The notes beneath the pieces are model-generated. The model searched no databases, had not been told where the DNA came from, and saw only the letters and a list, made by a program, of their open reading frames with translations. From contig JAECRO010000020.1 in NCBI GenBank assembly GCA_016000195.1, forward strand, positions 1 to 49,714: 49,714 nt of DNA, given 5' to 3'. This document shows, piece after piece, positions 8,601 through 15,766 of this stretch. Within the stretch, counting starts at the first letter, position 1, and every line of letters begins with the position of its first letter. The translations under genes were made by a program, and so were the position numbers. The stretch is from Burkholderiales bacterium. Its GTDB lineage: Bacteria > Pseudomonadota > Gammaproteobacteria > Burkholderiales > Burkholderiaceae_C.

Positions 8601-8692
8601 TCATGGCCGATGGCGAGTTTCGAAAACTGGCGATGGAGCATTTGCTGCATAAAGTCTATGAAGCCCTCAAGGGAGCAGGCAAAGCGGCTTGA
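5609..8692 (+). CDS. hsdR: Type I restriction enzyme R subunit
   Basis: HsdR provides DNA translocation and cleavage. The 1027-residue product starts at ATG 5609; the frame is open further upstream but that part overlaps the OLD-like gene. An N-terminal PD-(D/E)XK nuclease domain is visible (Asp in LDMVLFLNG and ELK in PIATVELKNE, ~residues 143-157). The SF2 helicase motor follows, with Walker A in HSAGSGKSNS (~313-322), DEAH in VIVDEAHSSQSG (~433-444), FFAFTATP motif III and a second RecA domain ending in QTLSRLNRT. A C-terminal helical region of ~250 residues should bind the methylase core. The gene appears intact, but with hsdM broken in this window the complex is probably inactive unless an M subunit is supplied from elsewhere. 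Confidence 0.95.
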   Translation: MKKHTEARLEDAIVAHLTTQGGYVLVDYSKGAAAGRYDRALALDPALVLGFIEATQPRLWQSLQAIHKADTGKVVLDHLVKELDTKGMLKVLRQGFKCYGKKLRVAVFAPNNGLNPDTLALYGQNVLSVTRQLFYSEAHAKSLDMVLFLNGLPIATVELKNEMSGQTVEDAKTQYKKHRDQRELLFEFKKRTLVHFAVDPDQVFMATRLSGDKTHFLPFNLGNAGHAGNPPAADGGYRTAYLWREVWQKDSLLDILGRFMHLQIEDKRILTDTGIKKITRETMIFPRYHQLDSVRALVAHAQKHGPGRNYLIQHSAGSGKSNSIAWLAHRLSSLHDAKDKKIFDSVIVVTDRRILDQQLQGTIYQFEHKRGVVQKIDEDTRQLVQALASGTPIIITTLQKFPFITETLEKLHKETPEELQSGVAISTQGRQFAVIVDEAHSSQSGEGAMELKGVLNASGVQEEAARYVLENGLNDDDDADHLAGVVREMMKRGKQPNLSFFAFTATPKYKTKKVFDEPGPSGEAPFHLYTMRQAIEEKFILDVLKNFITYEAYFRLVQVGDDDPHVERKKAARALARTLAFHEVNLRTKTEVMVEHFRTHVRHKIGGRAKAMVVTDGRLHAVRYKQTFDNYIAEKGYTDIKTLVAFSGAVDDPAMLGKSWTEVGMNGGIKEKELPEKFDSHEYQVLLVAEKYQTGFDQPLLHTMYVDKKLTGLQAVQTLSRLNRTCAGKEDTFILDFRNSPEEIFKAFKPYYEDTPAEPLVDAQHLYRLHHQIEETGLIFEAEVQAFCAVYFKPLRKETIHDHAAMNGILDQAVERFKERDEDTCEEVKTLLVNFRNLYGFLSQVIPYQDSDLEQLYTYLRFLLTKLPRREGAGPVHLEDEVELQYYRLQKISEGQIDLNTGAGQPLKGPSDVGTGQDDDEIRLSELIDLLNQRFGTDFTQADQLFFDQIQEEAVESDTLRQAAATNSKEDFRYVFEKAFEGLVIDRMDGNEAIFGKLMADGEFRKLAMEHLLHKVYEALKGAGKAA

Positions 8693-8989
8693 TGCCCAGC
8701 CGTTCAAATGCGCGGCTGGCAGCCTTCACCATTGCTATATTTTTAATAGCTTCTTATGCTTGCTGTATATGCGCAAACAGCCATTTTTGTTCATAAAATT
8801 CAACTTCCGCCAACCCGGCGCTGCGGCCCCGGTTTTAGTCCTCTTGCGCCGCCTGGATTGGCATTAAACTTACCCAGAACAAAGGGGGTGCGGACTGCAT
8901 GTTGCCGCCTCCCGGACGGCGCTGCGATGGACTGGCCGTCCATTCCATTGGCCGGCAGGGTCCATCCACAACCATCTGGAGTAGAGGCA
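8693..8989. other. Intergenic region between the restriction island and the envelope operon
   Basis: This ~300-bp gap holds one copy of a dispersed stem-loop repeat (8734-8801) and then GC-rich sequence without a recognised gene. The frame of the next gene is open back to 8756, but that part looks non-coding. A GGAG ribosome-binding site lies just before the ATG at 8990. No convincing promoter was found. Confidence 0.6.
8734..8801 (+). repeat. Dispersed stem-loop repeat, copy A
   Basis: The unit starts with GCTAT...ATAGC arms (8734-8750), followed by CTTGCTG...GCGCAAACAGCC and a T-rich tail with AAATTC. Related copies are at 13728-13781 (minus), 15845-15907, 18492-18556, 20704-20762, 30061-30115 and 38579-38636. 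Confidence 0.6.
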
Positions 8990-9676
8990 ATGAAGGGAAT
9001 ACTGAGCTTTCTGGAAAAGGCCGGGCTGGTCAAGACGGACGCGCCGGCGGCTCGGCCCGTGCCGCCCGTTGACGAAAGCACGCCGGACGCCGGGCCAGAA
9101 CCGCAGAGTCCAGACCCGGCGCCGGCCCCGGCCACGCCTCTTGCACAGGGCGACGGTACGCCGCTCAGGCTCGACAACATCTATGCCAGCGAAGGCGTGG
9201 CGGCATCGGCATATCCGGCGGAGCGGCTGCTGCGCCTGCTGGACGGGCTGAGCGCGATGGATGAGGCCACCCGCCAGATGGCCATCCGGGCAATGGACGC
9301 GGCCGACGAATCCTGGACGATTGACGACCCGCTGGCGGATGCCGCCGCCAAGGTCAAGGCGCTGGCCGCGCATGCTGGACGGCTTCAGGCAAACCTGGCG
9401 CAACTGGAGCGTGAAACCCAGACCCAGCTCAATGCCGTCAACTTGCGGCAGGAGCAGGCGGTCGGCAACATCCGCAAGCAGATCACCGAACTTGAAGCCC
9501 TGGCGTCGCGTGAACTGGCGCGCGCCGCGCAGGAAACCGCCGCCCACGAGGCCAGCCTGAAGGCCGCCAGCGAACAGACCGCGCAGGAACTTGGCCAAGT
9601 CACGCAGGCCAGCCAGCGGCTGCAAAGCCTGGCGCTGCAGTTCGGCACGCCGGCAAGCACCACCACCGGGGAATGA
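8990..9676 (+). CDS. Predicted coiled-coil protein of unknown function
   Basis: The 228-residue product matches no family I can name. The N-terminal ~60 residues are rich in Pro and Ala and probably disordered. A middle segment (~75-115) is helical with conserved-looking YPAERLLRLLDGLSAMDE. The last ~110 residues are strongly helical with heptad-like spacing and many Gln, Glu and Ala (for example LNAVNLRQEQAVGNIRKQI), which suggests a coiled coil. There is no signal peptide or membrane segment, so it is likely cytoplasmic. The ATG at 8990 is preceded by GGAG. Four bases separate its stop from the next start, making it the first gene of a four-gene operon with envelope proteins. Confidence 0.7.
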   Translation: MKGILSFLEKAGLVKTDAPAARPVPPVDESTPDAGPEPQSPDPAPAPATPLAQGDGTPLRLDNIYASEGVAASAYPAERLLRLLDGLSAMDEATRQMAIRAMDAADESWTIDDPLADAAAKVKALAAHAGRLQANLAQLERETQTQLNAVNLRQEQAVGNIRKQITELEALASRELARAAQETAAHEASLKAASEQTAQELGQVTQASQRLQSLALQFGTPASTTTGE

Positions 9677-9680
9677 TCGA

Positions 9681-10208
9681 ATGGCCAGCTTGACACCGCT
9701 TTCAAAAGGCCTGATCGCCCTGGCCGTGGTCGGCGCCATGGCGTCGGCCGTGTGGCACCTCGGCCTGAAGGAAAAGCTGGGCGGCGCCGCGCCGCCAGCC
9801 CCGTCGCAACCGGCAGATGCCGGCGCTGCGGTTCAGCCGGCAACGCCGGCGCCCGACAGCACGCTGAACACAGGGCCGGACACGACCGTCAACGCACCGG
9901 ATCAGGTCATGCCGCCAAGCCTCCCGGCCACGCCAGCCCCGGACCCGGACCGCAAGGCGCCCGCCTCCGGCCTGTCGCCAGCGGAAAACGCCGAACGCGG
10001 GCGCCAGTTGCTGGAAAGCAAAAACTTCGGGCAGGCCCGCGTCCACCTGGAGCAGGCGGTCCAGGGCGGCGATGGCAGCGCAGCCTGCCTGCTGGGCGAG
10101 ATGAACCTCAAAGGCCAGGGCGGCCTGCCGGTCAGCCAGGAAAAAGCGGCCAGCCTGTTCCAGTTCGCCCAGTCGCGCAACATCATTTGCTTCACCTCGG
10201 GCCAATAA
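9681..10208 (+). CDS. Membrane-anchored protein with C-terminal Sel1/TPR-like segment
   Basis: The 175-residue product has one N-terminal hydrophobic segment (GLIALAVVGAMASAVWHLGL, ~9-28) that should anchor it in the inner membrane. A Pro/Ala/Thr-rich linker (~35-100) follows, then a short helical repeat region (~105-165). Its NAERGRQLLESKNFGQARVH and CLLGEMNLKGQGGLPVSQEK segments resemble tetratricopeptide and Sel1 units, which bind proteins. ATG 9681 was chosen because it begins just before the membrane segment. The reading frame extends upstream but overlaps the previous gene. It lies between the coiled-coil gene and the solute-binding fusion gene and probably belongs to the same envelope assembly. 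The function is unknown. Confidence 0.72.
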   Translation: MASLTPLSKGLIALAVVGAMASAVWHLGLKEKLGGAAPPAPSQPADAGAAVQPATPAPDSTLNTGPDTTVNAPDQVMPPSLPATPAPDPDRKAPASGLSPAENAERGRQLLESKNFGQARVHLEQAVQGGDGSAACLLGEMNLKGQGGLPVSQEKAASLFQFAQSRNIICFTSGQ

Positions 10209-10240
10209 AGGCAACCGGGCTTTTGACAGGAAACCACTCC

Positions 10241-11812
10241 ATGAAAATTCGCACCCTTGCCCTGCTGGCGGCATTGACCGGCAGCGGCCTGACGACGGGG
10301 GCCGTCCAGGCGCAGGGCTTCGTCTTCGGCACCGGCCAGCCGCCCGCAGACGCCGCCGCACCGGCCGGCATGCGCAACGCCAAGGTCGAGACGGCGCAGC
10401 GCCTGCTGGCGCGGCTCGGCCTGCTGCGCGAGACGCCGAGCGGCAAGCTGACGCCGGCCACGCAGGAGGCGATTCGCGTTTTCCTGGCGCAAAACAAGCT
10501 GCCCGCGTCCGCCCAGGTCAACGACGGCCTGCTCAATGCACTGCGCCGCGTGATCTGGCAAACCCAGAACTGGTCCAGCGGCAACTACAAGGGACGCGAG
10601 AAACTGGTCGATGCGCAAGGCCTGCGCGAGGCCCAGATCATCCTCGGGCAACTGGGCTTCAACGCCGGCCCGCTGGACGGCACCTTCGGCCCGCAAACCC
10701 AGGTGGCGACCGAGGCCTTCCAGGAATCGCAGGGCGTGACGGTCGATGGCCTGATCACCGCCACGGTGCTGATGAACCTGCGCCGCGCCGTCAATGGCGC
10801 GGGCGCATCGGCCAGGGAGACGGTGCGCGTGCTGAACTGGCCGGACTACATCGACGCCGGCGTGCTGCAGGACTTCGAGAAGGAAACCAGCATCCGCGTG
10901 GTGTACGACATCTTCACCAGCAACGACGACCTGCAGGCCAGGCTGCGCGCCGGCGGCACGCCCTACGACGTGGTGTTTCCCACCGCCAACGCCGTGCCGG
11001 CCATGGCCGCCAAGGGGCTGCTGGGCAAGCTCGACAAGGCCAGCCTGAAGAACCTGAACAACATCGACCCGCGCGTCGATGCCACGCTGCGCGCCTGGGA
11101 CAAGGACGGCAGCTACAGCCTGCCCTACATGTGGTACACGGTCGGCATCGCCTGGAACCCCAAGCTCACGGCCAAGGCCTATCCGGGCCATGCCATGGAT
11201 TCGCTGAGCAACGTGTTCGACCCGGAAACCGCCCGGCGCTTTCAGTCCTGCGGCGTCGGCGTGGTCGATTCGGCGAGCGACGTGATGCCGCTGGCGGCCA
11301 TTGCTGGCGGACAGGCCAAGTGGAACGGCAAGAATTCGGTCAACGCCGCCAGCCAGGTGCTGGAGCGCCTGAAGGGCATCGTCAAGGTGATTCCCACCGA
11401 CCAGTACATCGATGCGCTGGCCAGCGGCAAGATTTGCGTCGCCATCGGCTTTTCGGGCGATGCCGTGCAGGCGCAGGCCAAGTCGCGCGGCACGGTCGAA
11501 TACCGCGTGCCTACCGAAGGCGGCCTGCTGGCCATCGACGCCATGGCCGTTCCGGCGAATGCCAAAAACCGGCGCGCCGCCCACCTGTTCATCGACTACC
11601 TCATGCGCCCGCAGGTGATTGCCAAGATCTCCAACACCGTGGGCTATGCCAATGCCAACCTCAAGGCCGGCGAGTTCATGAGCGAGAGCATCAAGTCGAA
11701 TCCGGCGGTCGTGCCCAGCACCGCGTCGCTCAGCCGCTCGTCGCCGATTCCCATCCTGTCGGAGCAGGACCGGCAGGACATCGCGCGGGCCTGGAGCCGG
11801 TTTTCAAAATAG
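10241..11812 (+). CDS. Secreted fusion: two peptidoglycan-binding repeats plus PotF-like solute-binding domain
   Basis: The 523-residue product begins with a Sec signal peptide (hydrophobic core ALLAALTGSG, probable cleavage after VQA, residue ~24). Two peptidoglycan-binding_1 type repeats follow: AQRLLARLGLLRETPSGKLT (~52-100) and AQIILGQLGFNAGPLDGTFG (~130-187). From ~195 to the end it resembles PotD/PotF polyamine-binding proteins: VRVLNWPDYIDAGVLQDFEKE, YDVVFPTANAVP, SLPYMWYTVGIAWN, DQYIDALASGKICVAIGFSG and an AHLFIDYLMRP segment. PotF-like proteins bind putrescine in the periplasm for an ABC importer, but no permease or ATPase gene is nearby. It may instead be a wall-attached ligand sensor; that role is inference. 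The gene ends 1 nt before the next start. Confidence 0.88.
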   Translation: MKIRTLALLAALTGSGLTTGAVQAQGFVFGTGQPPADAAAPAGMRNAKVETAQRLLARLGLLRETPSGKLTPATQEAIRVFLAQNKLPASAQVNDGLLNALRRVIWQTQNWSSGNYKGREKLVDAQGLREAQIILGQLGFNAGPLDGTFGPQTQVATEAFQESQGVTVDGLITATVLMNLRRAVNGAGASARETVRVLNWPDYIDAGVLQDFEKETSIRVVYDIFTSNDDLQARLRAGGTPYDVVFPTANAVPAMAAKGLLGKLDKASLKNLNNIDPRVDATLRAWDKDGSYSLPYMWYTVGIAWNPKLTAKAYPGHAMDSLSNVFDPETARRFQSCGVGVVDSASDVMPLAAIAGGQAKWNGKNSVNAASQVLERLKGIVKVIPTDQYIDALASGKICVAIGFSGDAVQAQAKSRGTVEYRVPTEGGLLAIDAMAVPANAKNRRAAHLFIDYLMRPQVIAKISNTVGYANANLKAGEFMSESIKSNPAVVPSTASLSRSSPIPILSEQDRQDIARAWSRFSK

Positions 11813-11813
11813 C

Positions 11814-12686
11814 GTGGACAAACAGCCCTCCTACCTGGGTGCTTTCATCCGGCATCCGTACAACCGCGTGGCGCTGCTGGCCACCGGCTGCACCGCCATT
11901 TTTGCGTCGATTCCCTTCGGCTGGCCGGGTCTGGCGCTGGTGGCGGTGCTGGGGCTGGGCACGGAAGTGCTGGCCGCGCTGGGCATTCCCGAACTGCCGA
12001 CCTTCAAGGCCTGGGCCGACCGCGAGCACCGCCACCAGTTGCGCGCCGGGCGGCGGCTGCGGCTGCTGGCCGAACTGTCGCAATATGGGGATGCCAGGGC
12101 GCTGGCCAGCTACGAGCAGATGTACCGCCGCGTCCAGTCGCTGTACCAGACGGCCGGCGACGCCCGAAGCACCCTGAGCCGCGACGACGTTGAAAAACTC
12201 GAAGACCTGACGGTGGACTACCTCGGCCTGTGCGTCATCAACCAGTCGCTCAGGCAGCGCCGGGATGCACCCAGCGAAGAAAGCGTCATCAAGCGGATTG
12301 CCAGCCTGCAGGGTCAGCTGCTGAACAAGGCCCTGACCGGCGACGAGGAGCGCCAGCTGCGCAGCGCGCTGGCCGAATACACCGAGGTCATGAACCGTTC
12401 GCGCCGCCTGGCCATGCGCCGCAGCACGCTTGAAGCCATGCTGATTTCCATGCCCGACAAGCTCGAAGAGGTGTATCAACTGGTGATCACCGCGCCCTAT
12501 TCGTCCGAGATGGGCGGCAAGCTCGAAGAATCGCTGGCGCGCCTGCGGATTGCCGAAGAAGTGGCCGCCGAGTTCGACACGCCGGAATCGTTTGACTTCA
12601 CGCCGCCCCGCGCGCCCAGCGCGTCACCGGCCACCCTGGGCCAGGCCGCGCGGCAGGCGGCGCAATCCGCCAGGTCGCGCTCTTAG
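11814..12686 (+). CDS. Inner-membrane protein with helical cytoplasmic domain, unknown function
   Basis: The 290-residue product has a hydrophobic hairpin near its N-terminus (VALLATGCTAIFASIPFG and LALVAVLGLGTEVLAALG, ~18-60), followed by a ~200-residue, mostly helical soluble region and a short Ser/Ala-rich tail. I do not recognise a family. The start is GTG at 11814, 1 nt after the preceding stop, so translation is probably coupled. The stop TAG (12684-12686) falls within the CTTAGGAT end of a MITE-like element, so the original C-terminus may have been altered. It is the last gene of the operon with the peptidoglycan-binding/PotF fusion. Confidence 0.75.
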   Translation: MDKQPSYLGAFIRHPYNRVALLATGCTAIFASIPFGWPGLALVAVLGLGTEVLAALGIPELPTFKAWADREHRHQLRAGRRLRLLAELSQYGDARALASYEQMYRRVQSLYQTAGDARSTLSRDDVEKLEDLTVDYLGLCVINQSLRQRRDAPSEESVIKRIASLQGQLLNKALTGDEERQLRSALAEYTEVMNRSRRLAMRRSTLEAMLISMPDKLEEVYQLVITAPYSSEMGGKLEESLARLRIAEEVAAEFDTPESFDFTPPRAPSASPATLGQAARQAAQSARSRS

Positions 12687-12826
12687 GATGTTGTCAGCAA
12701 TAACTTCCCTGCGTCATACCCGCGAAGGCGGGTATCCAGACTCGTTTGAGCGTTTCAGCCCGTGTCGCTGGATTCCCGCCTTCGCGGGAATGACGGACGG
12801 GAAGTTATTTATAGCCAAATCCTAAG
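12682..12826. mobile_element. MITE-like element, copy 2
   Basis: This 145-bp element has imperfect terminal inverted repeats. The left end is CTTAGGATGTTGTCAG followed by AATAACTTCCC; the right end read inward is CTTAGGATTTGGCTAT followed by AATAACTTCCC. Two internal hairpins carry CCCGCGAAGGCGGG cores. It is nearly the same as 1581-1720. The left TIR supplies the TAG stop of the gene ending at 12686. Confidence 0.75.
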
Positions 12827-12899
12827 GCATCCATCCGCCAGCATCACAGCATCAGCCGGTTTTTAACTCCCTCCTCTCTCTTCACTCAAAGAAACTCCC

Positions 12900-13643
12900 A
12901 TGCCAAAACTTCAAAACAAGGTAAGCATCATCACCGGCGCGGCGCAAGGCATCGGCTTGGCCACCGCCCTCAAATTCGCCCAGGAAGGCGCCATCGTCAT
13001 CGTGTGCGATGTCCAGCAGGCGGCCATCGACGAGGCCGTCAAACAATGCCAGGCGCTGGGCGCGCAGGCGCTCGGCTACGTCATGGACGTGACGCAGCGC
13101 GCTGCGGTCGATGCGGTGGTGGGCAAGGTCAAGGAACAGTTTGGCCGCATCGACGTGCTGGTCAACAACGCCGGCATCACGCAGGATGCGCGGCTGGTCA
13201 AAATGACGCTGGAGCAATTCGACCGGGTGATTGATGTCAACCTGCGCGGCGTGTTTCATTGCTCGCAGGCCGTGGCCGACACCATGGTGGCGCAGGGCAA
13301 GGGCGTCATCCTCAACGCCAGTTCGGTGGTCGGCATTTACGGCAACTTTGGCCAGACCAACTATGCGGCCACCAAGTTTGGCCTGATCGGTTTCACCAAA
13401 ACCTGGAGCCGCGAGCTTGGCCCCAAGGGTGTGCGCGTGAATGCCGTGGCGCCCGGCTTCATCGAAACGCCCATGCTCGCCACCGTCCCCGAGAATGTTC
13501 TCGCTGATATGCGGGCGCATGTGCCGCTCAAACGCCTGGGCCAGCCCGGGGAAATCGCCAACGTGTATGCCTTCCTGGCCAGCGACGAGGCCAGCTACAT
13601 CAACGGCGCGGTCATCGAGGTGTCGGGCGGCCTGACGATTTGA
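12900..13643 (+). CDS. SDR-family oxidoreductase, FabG-like 3-oxoacyl-ACP reductase
   Basis: A 247-residue classical short-chain dehydrogenase/reductase. The NAD(P)-binding TGAAQGIG motif is at ~13-20, NNAG at ~88-91, and the catalytic Ser, Tyr and Lys in [12 protein letters not shown] and TNYAATKFG (~138-160). Close relatives are annotated FabG, reducing 3-oxoacyl-ACP or -CoA with NADPH. The C-terminal EVSGGLTI ending is typical of the group. It stands alone, away from fabD/acpP/fabF, so it is more likely an accessory paralogue (for example in polyhydroxyalkanoate or degradative metabolism) than the essential fatty-acid enzyme. The gene starts at ATG 12900, 73 bp after the MITE-like element. 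Confidence 0.88.
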   Translation: MPKLQNKVSIITGAAQGIGLATALKFAQEGAIVIVCDVQQAAIDEAVKQCQALGAQALGYVMDVTQRAAVDAVVGKVKEQFGRIDVLVNNAGITQDARLVKMTLEQFDRVIDVNLRGVFHCSQAVADTMVAQGKGVILNASSVVGIYGNFGQTNYAATKFGLIGFTKTWSRELGPKGVRVNAVAPGFIETPMLATVPENVLADMRAHVPLKRLGQPGEIANVYAFLASDEASYINGAVIEVSGGLTI

Positions 13644-13727
13644 TGGCGGGGCAGCGGACGATGGCCGGTGTCGCGAATCACGCAGGCCGGAGTCCGCCGG
13701 CTTGCCGCCCGACATGATTCATGGGTG

Positions 13728-13781
13728 TTTTATGCCTCTTGCGCATGCTGGACGTGCGCAAGCAGCTATGATTTAAATAGC
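13728..13781 (-). repeat. Dispersed stem-loop repeat, copy B (inverted)
   Basis: Read on the minus strand it begins GCTATTTAAATCATAGCTGC, followed by TTGCGCACG and GCGCAAGAGGC. This is the best-preserved copy and the only one in inverted orientation. It fills much of the 205-bp gap between the fabG-like gene and the chromate transporter genes. Confidence 0.7.
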
Positions 13782-13830
13782 ACCAGCCGACTTTTTCTTC
13801 AGTCCGGCGCAAGCCTTGGCGTCCCAGGCC

Positions 13831-13848
13831 GGCAGCGATAATTGCCGC
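13831..13848 (+). promoter_or_regulatory. Possible leaderless-type promoter with -10 GATAAT
   Basis: GGCAGCGATAATTGCCGC lies directly before the ATG at 13849. GATAAT (13837-13842) is a good -10 box that would place the transcript start at or next to the start codon. A possible -35 TTGGCG (13816-13821) has a short 15-bp spacer. The same 17 bases precede rlmB (15768-15784, minus). Confidence 0.4.
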
Positions 13849-14424
13849 ATGAGTTCACTGCCGGCGCAAGACCATCCGCAACCCCTGTCATTAACCGATC
13901 TCTTTGTTTCCTTCACCCTGCTGGCGCTGCAGGGTTTTGGCGGCGTGATGGCCGTGGTGCAGCGCGAGCTGGTCGAGAAAAAACGCTGGCTGACGCGCGA
14001 GGAGTTCATTGAGGACTGGGCGGTGGCGCAGGTCATGCCCGGCCCCAACGTGGTCAACCTCTCGATGATGATTGGCGCGCGTTACTTCGGGTTCAAAGGC
14101 GCGATGGCCGCGCTGGCCGGAATGCTCACGGCGCCGCTCATCCTGGTGCTGCTGCTGGCGCTGGTCCATGCCCGGTTTGCCGACCATCCCGGCGTGGCCG
14201 GCGCGCTGCGCGGCATGGGCGCCGTGGCCGCCGGGCTGATCGCGGCGACCGGCCTGAAACTGTCGGGTGCCTTGCTGCAAAACGTGCTTGGCCTGCGCCT
14301 GTGCGCGGTCTTTGGCGTGCTGTGCTTTGTGGCCATTGCGCTGCTGCGCTGGCCGCTGACAGGGGTGCTGCTGGGCCTGGGCGGCGCGGCCTGTGCCGTG
14401 GCATATTCAAGGCTCAAGCCATGA
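13849..14424 (+). CDS. chrA: Chromate transporter, N-terminal-type half (CHR domain)
   Basis: ChrA-family proteins export chromate or related anions across the inner membrane. This 191-residue product is one CHR domain: LFVSFTLLALQGFGGVMAVVQ with the GFGG motif (~22-42), the QVMPGPNVVN motif (~61-70) and about five hydrophobic helices. It is the first half of a split pair; the partner gene starts at 14421 and overlaps its stop by 4 nt (ATGA). Split short-chain CHR pairs are thought to work as heterodimers. ATG 13849 was preferred to an upstream TTG because it follows the GATAAT motif and fits the family start. Alternative substrates are possible. Confidence 0.88.
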   Translation: MSSLPAQDHPQPLSLTDLFVSFTLLALQGFGGVMAVVQRELVEKKRWLTREEFIEDWAVAQVMPGPNVVNLSMMIGARYFGFKGAMAALAGMLTAPLILVLLLALVHARFADHPGVAGALRGMGAVAAGLIAATGLKLSGALLQNVLGLRLCAVFGVLCFVAIALLRWPLTGVLLGLGGAACAVAYSRLKP

Positions 14425-15005
14425 ACGGGGCGCTGACGCTGGTGTTGACCGTGCAGGACTGGCTCAACCTGCTGTTTCATTACCTGATGCTGTCCTTGCT
14501 CTCGGTCGGCGGCGCCATCAGCACCGTGCCCGACATGCACCGCTTTCTGGTCGAGCAGCAGCACTGGCTGACCGATGCGCAGTTCAATGCCTCGATTGCG
14601 CTGGCGCAGGCCGCGCCCGGCCCCAACTTGCTGTTTGTCGCCCTGCTCGGCTGGAATGTCGGCCTGAATGCAGGCGGCGTGCTGACCGGCCTGCTGGGCG
14701 TCTTGCTGTCGCTGATGGGCATTCTGCTTCCCAGCACCGTGCTGACTTACGCTGCGGCCCAATGGAGCCAGCGCAACCGCGAGTTGCGGGCGGTGCGCGC
14801 CTTCAAGCAGGGCATGGCGCCCATCGTGGTGGCGCTGCTGATGGCCACCAGCTGGATTCTGGCCGCGGCCAATGGCAGCGCACTGAAGGACTGGCCGCTG
14901 TGGCTGGTGACGCTAGCCGCCGCCCTCATCGTCTGGCGCACCCGAACGCACCTGCTCTGGCTGCTGGGCGCGGGCGCCCTGCTGGGCTGGCATGGCCTGA
15001 TTTAG
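14421..15005 (+). CDS. chrA: Chromate transporter, second half (CHR domain)
   Basis: This 194-residue membrane protein is the partner of the preceding gene. It carries the second CHR domain with LSLLSVGGAISTVPDMHRF (~24-42) and AQAAPGPNLLFVALLGW (~60-76), followed by four to five hydrophobic helices. Each half has the inverted topology needed to complete a ten-helix transporter. Translation is probably coupled through the ATGA overlap. The gene ends convergently with rlmB: its TAG stop (15003-15005) shares bases with the TAA of rlmB. Whether it transports chromate or another anion such as sulfate cannot be told from sequence. Confidence 0.88.
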   Translation: MNGALTLVLTVQDWLNLLFHYLMLSLLSVGGAISTVPDMHRFLVEQQHWLTDAQFNASIALAQAAPGPNLLFVALLGWNVGLNAGGVLTGLLGVLLSLMGILLPSTVLTYAAAQWSQRNRELRAVRAFKQGMAPIVVALLMATSWILAAANGSALKDWPLWLVTLAAALIVWRTRTHLLWLLGAGALLGWHGLI

Positions 15006-15766
15006 GCGGCCGCCGGGCGGCGCTGGCGCAGCGCTTCGTACAGGCAAACGCCGCTGGCGACCGACACGTTCAGGCTTTCGACCGCGCCCTGCATCGGAAT
15101 GCGGACCAGCTCGTCGCAAGTCTTGCGCGTGAGCTGGCGCATGCCCTCGCCCTCGGCGCCCAGGATCAAGGCCACCGGGCCGGTCAGGTCCACGTCGTAA
15201 ATCGTCTTGTCGGCGTCGTCACTGGCGCCGATGCACCAGATGTTGCGCTCCTTGAGTTCGCCCAGCGTGCGGGCCAGATTCGTCACCATGAAATACGGCA
15301 CGGTCTCGGCCGCGCCGCTGGCGACCTTGGACACCGTGGCATTGATGCCGGCGGCATGGTCCTTGGGCGCGATCACGGCCTGCGCGCCGGCGCCGTCTGC
15401 CACCCGCAGGCAGGCGCCCAGGTTGTGCGGATCGGTCACGCCGTCGAGCACCAGCAGCAAGGGCTGCGCCGTGCCGGCGGCCTCCAGCTGCTCCAGCAAC
15501 TCGTCGAGCGACGTGACCTGCGCCACCACATCGACACGCGCCACCACGCCCTGGTGGCCGTGGCTGCCGCACATCTTGGCCAGGCGCAGGCCATCCGACT
15601 CGATCAGCCGCACGCCGGCTTCGCGGGCGCGGTCGGTGAACTGGCGCATCCGGGCATCGCGGCGCGAGGCATCGTAAAAAACTTCAATAACCGACTTGGG
15701 CGCGGTTTTGAGGCGAACACCGACGGCATGAAAACCGAAAAGAACTTTGGGGGGGGAAGAAGACAT
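15002..15766 (-). CDS. rlmB: 23S rRNA (guanosine-2251-2'-O)-methyltransferase
   Basis: RlmB methylates the ribose of G2251 in the 23S rRNA peptidyl-transferase P loop. The 254-residue product has an N-terminal substrate-binding domain (VLFGFHAVGVRL at ~7-18) and a C-terminal SPOUT knot. The three SPOUT motifs are LDGVTDPHNLGACLR (~108-122), LILGAEGEGMRQLT (~197-210) and IPMQGAVESLNVSVASG (~220-236). ATG 15766 was chosen because protein similarity starts there and GATAATTGCCGG directly precedes it; the frame is open upstream to 15901 but that sequence includes a dispersed repeat. It is a single gene, convergent with the chromate transporter pair. Confidence 0.93.
   Translation of the reverse strand: MSSSPPKVLFGFHAVGVRLKTAPKSVIEVFYDASRRDARMRQFTDRAREAGVRLIESDGLRLAKMCGSHGHQGVVARVDVVAQVTSLDELLEQLEAAGTAQPLLLVLDGVTDPHNLGACLRVADGAGAQAVIAPKDHAAGINATVSKVASGAAETVPYFMVTNLARTLGELKERNIWCIGASDDADKTIYDVDLTGPVALILGAEGEGMRQLTRKTCDELVRIPMQGAVESLNVSVASGVCLYEALRQRRPAAA

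Noticed and set aside
5597..8707. 1036-residue open frame antisense to hsdR
   Set aside because: High-GC codon bias of hsdR leaves the opposite frame open. The translation has no family features and the sense frame has clear helicase and nuclease motifs.
9902..11584. 560-residue antisense frame opposite the peptidoglycan-binding/PotF gene
   Set aside because: Composition is typical of a GC-rich shadow frame and there is no start context. The sense product has a signal peptide and recognisable domains.
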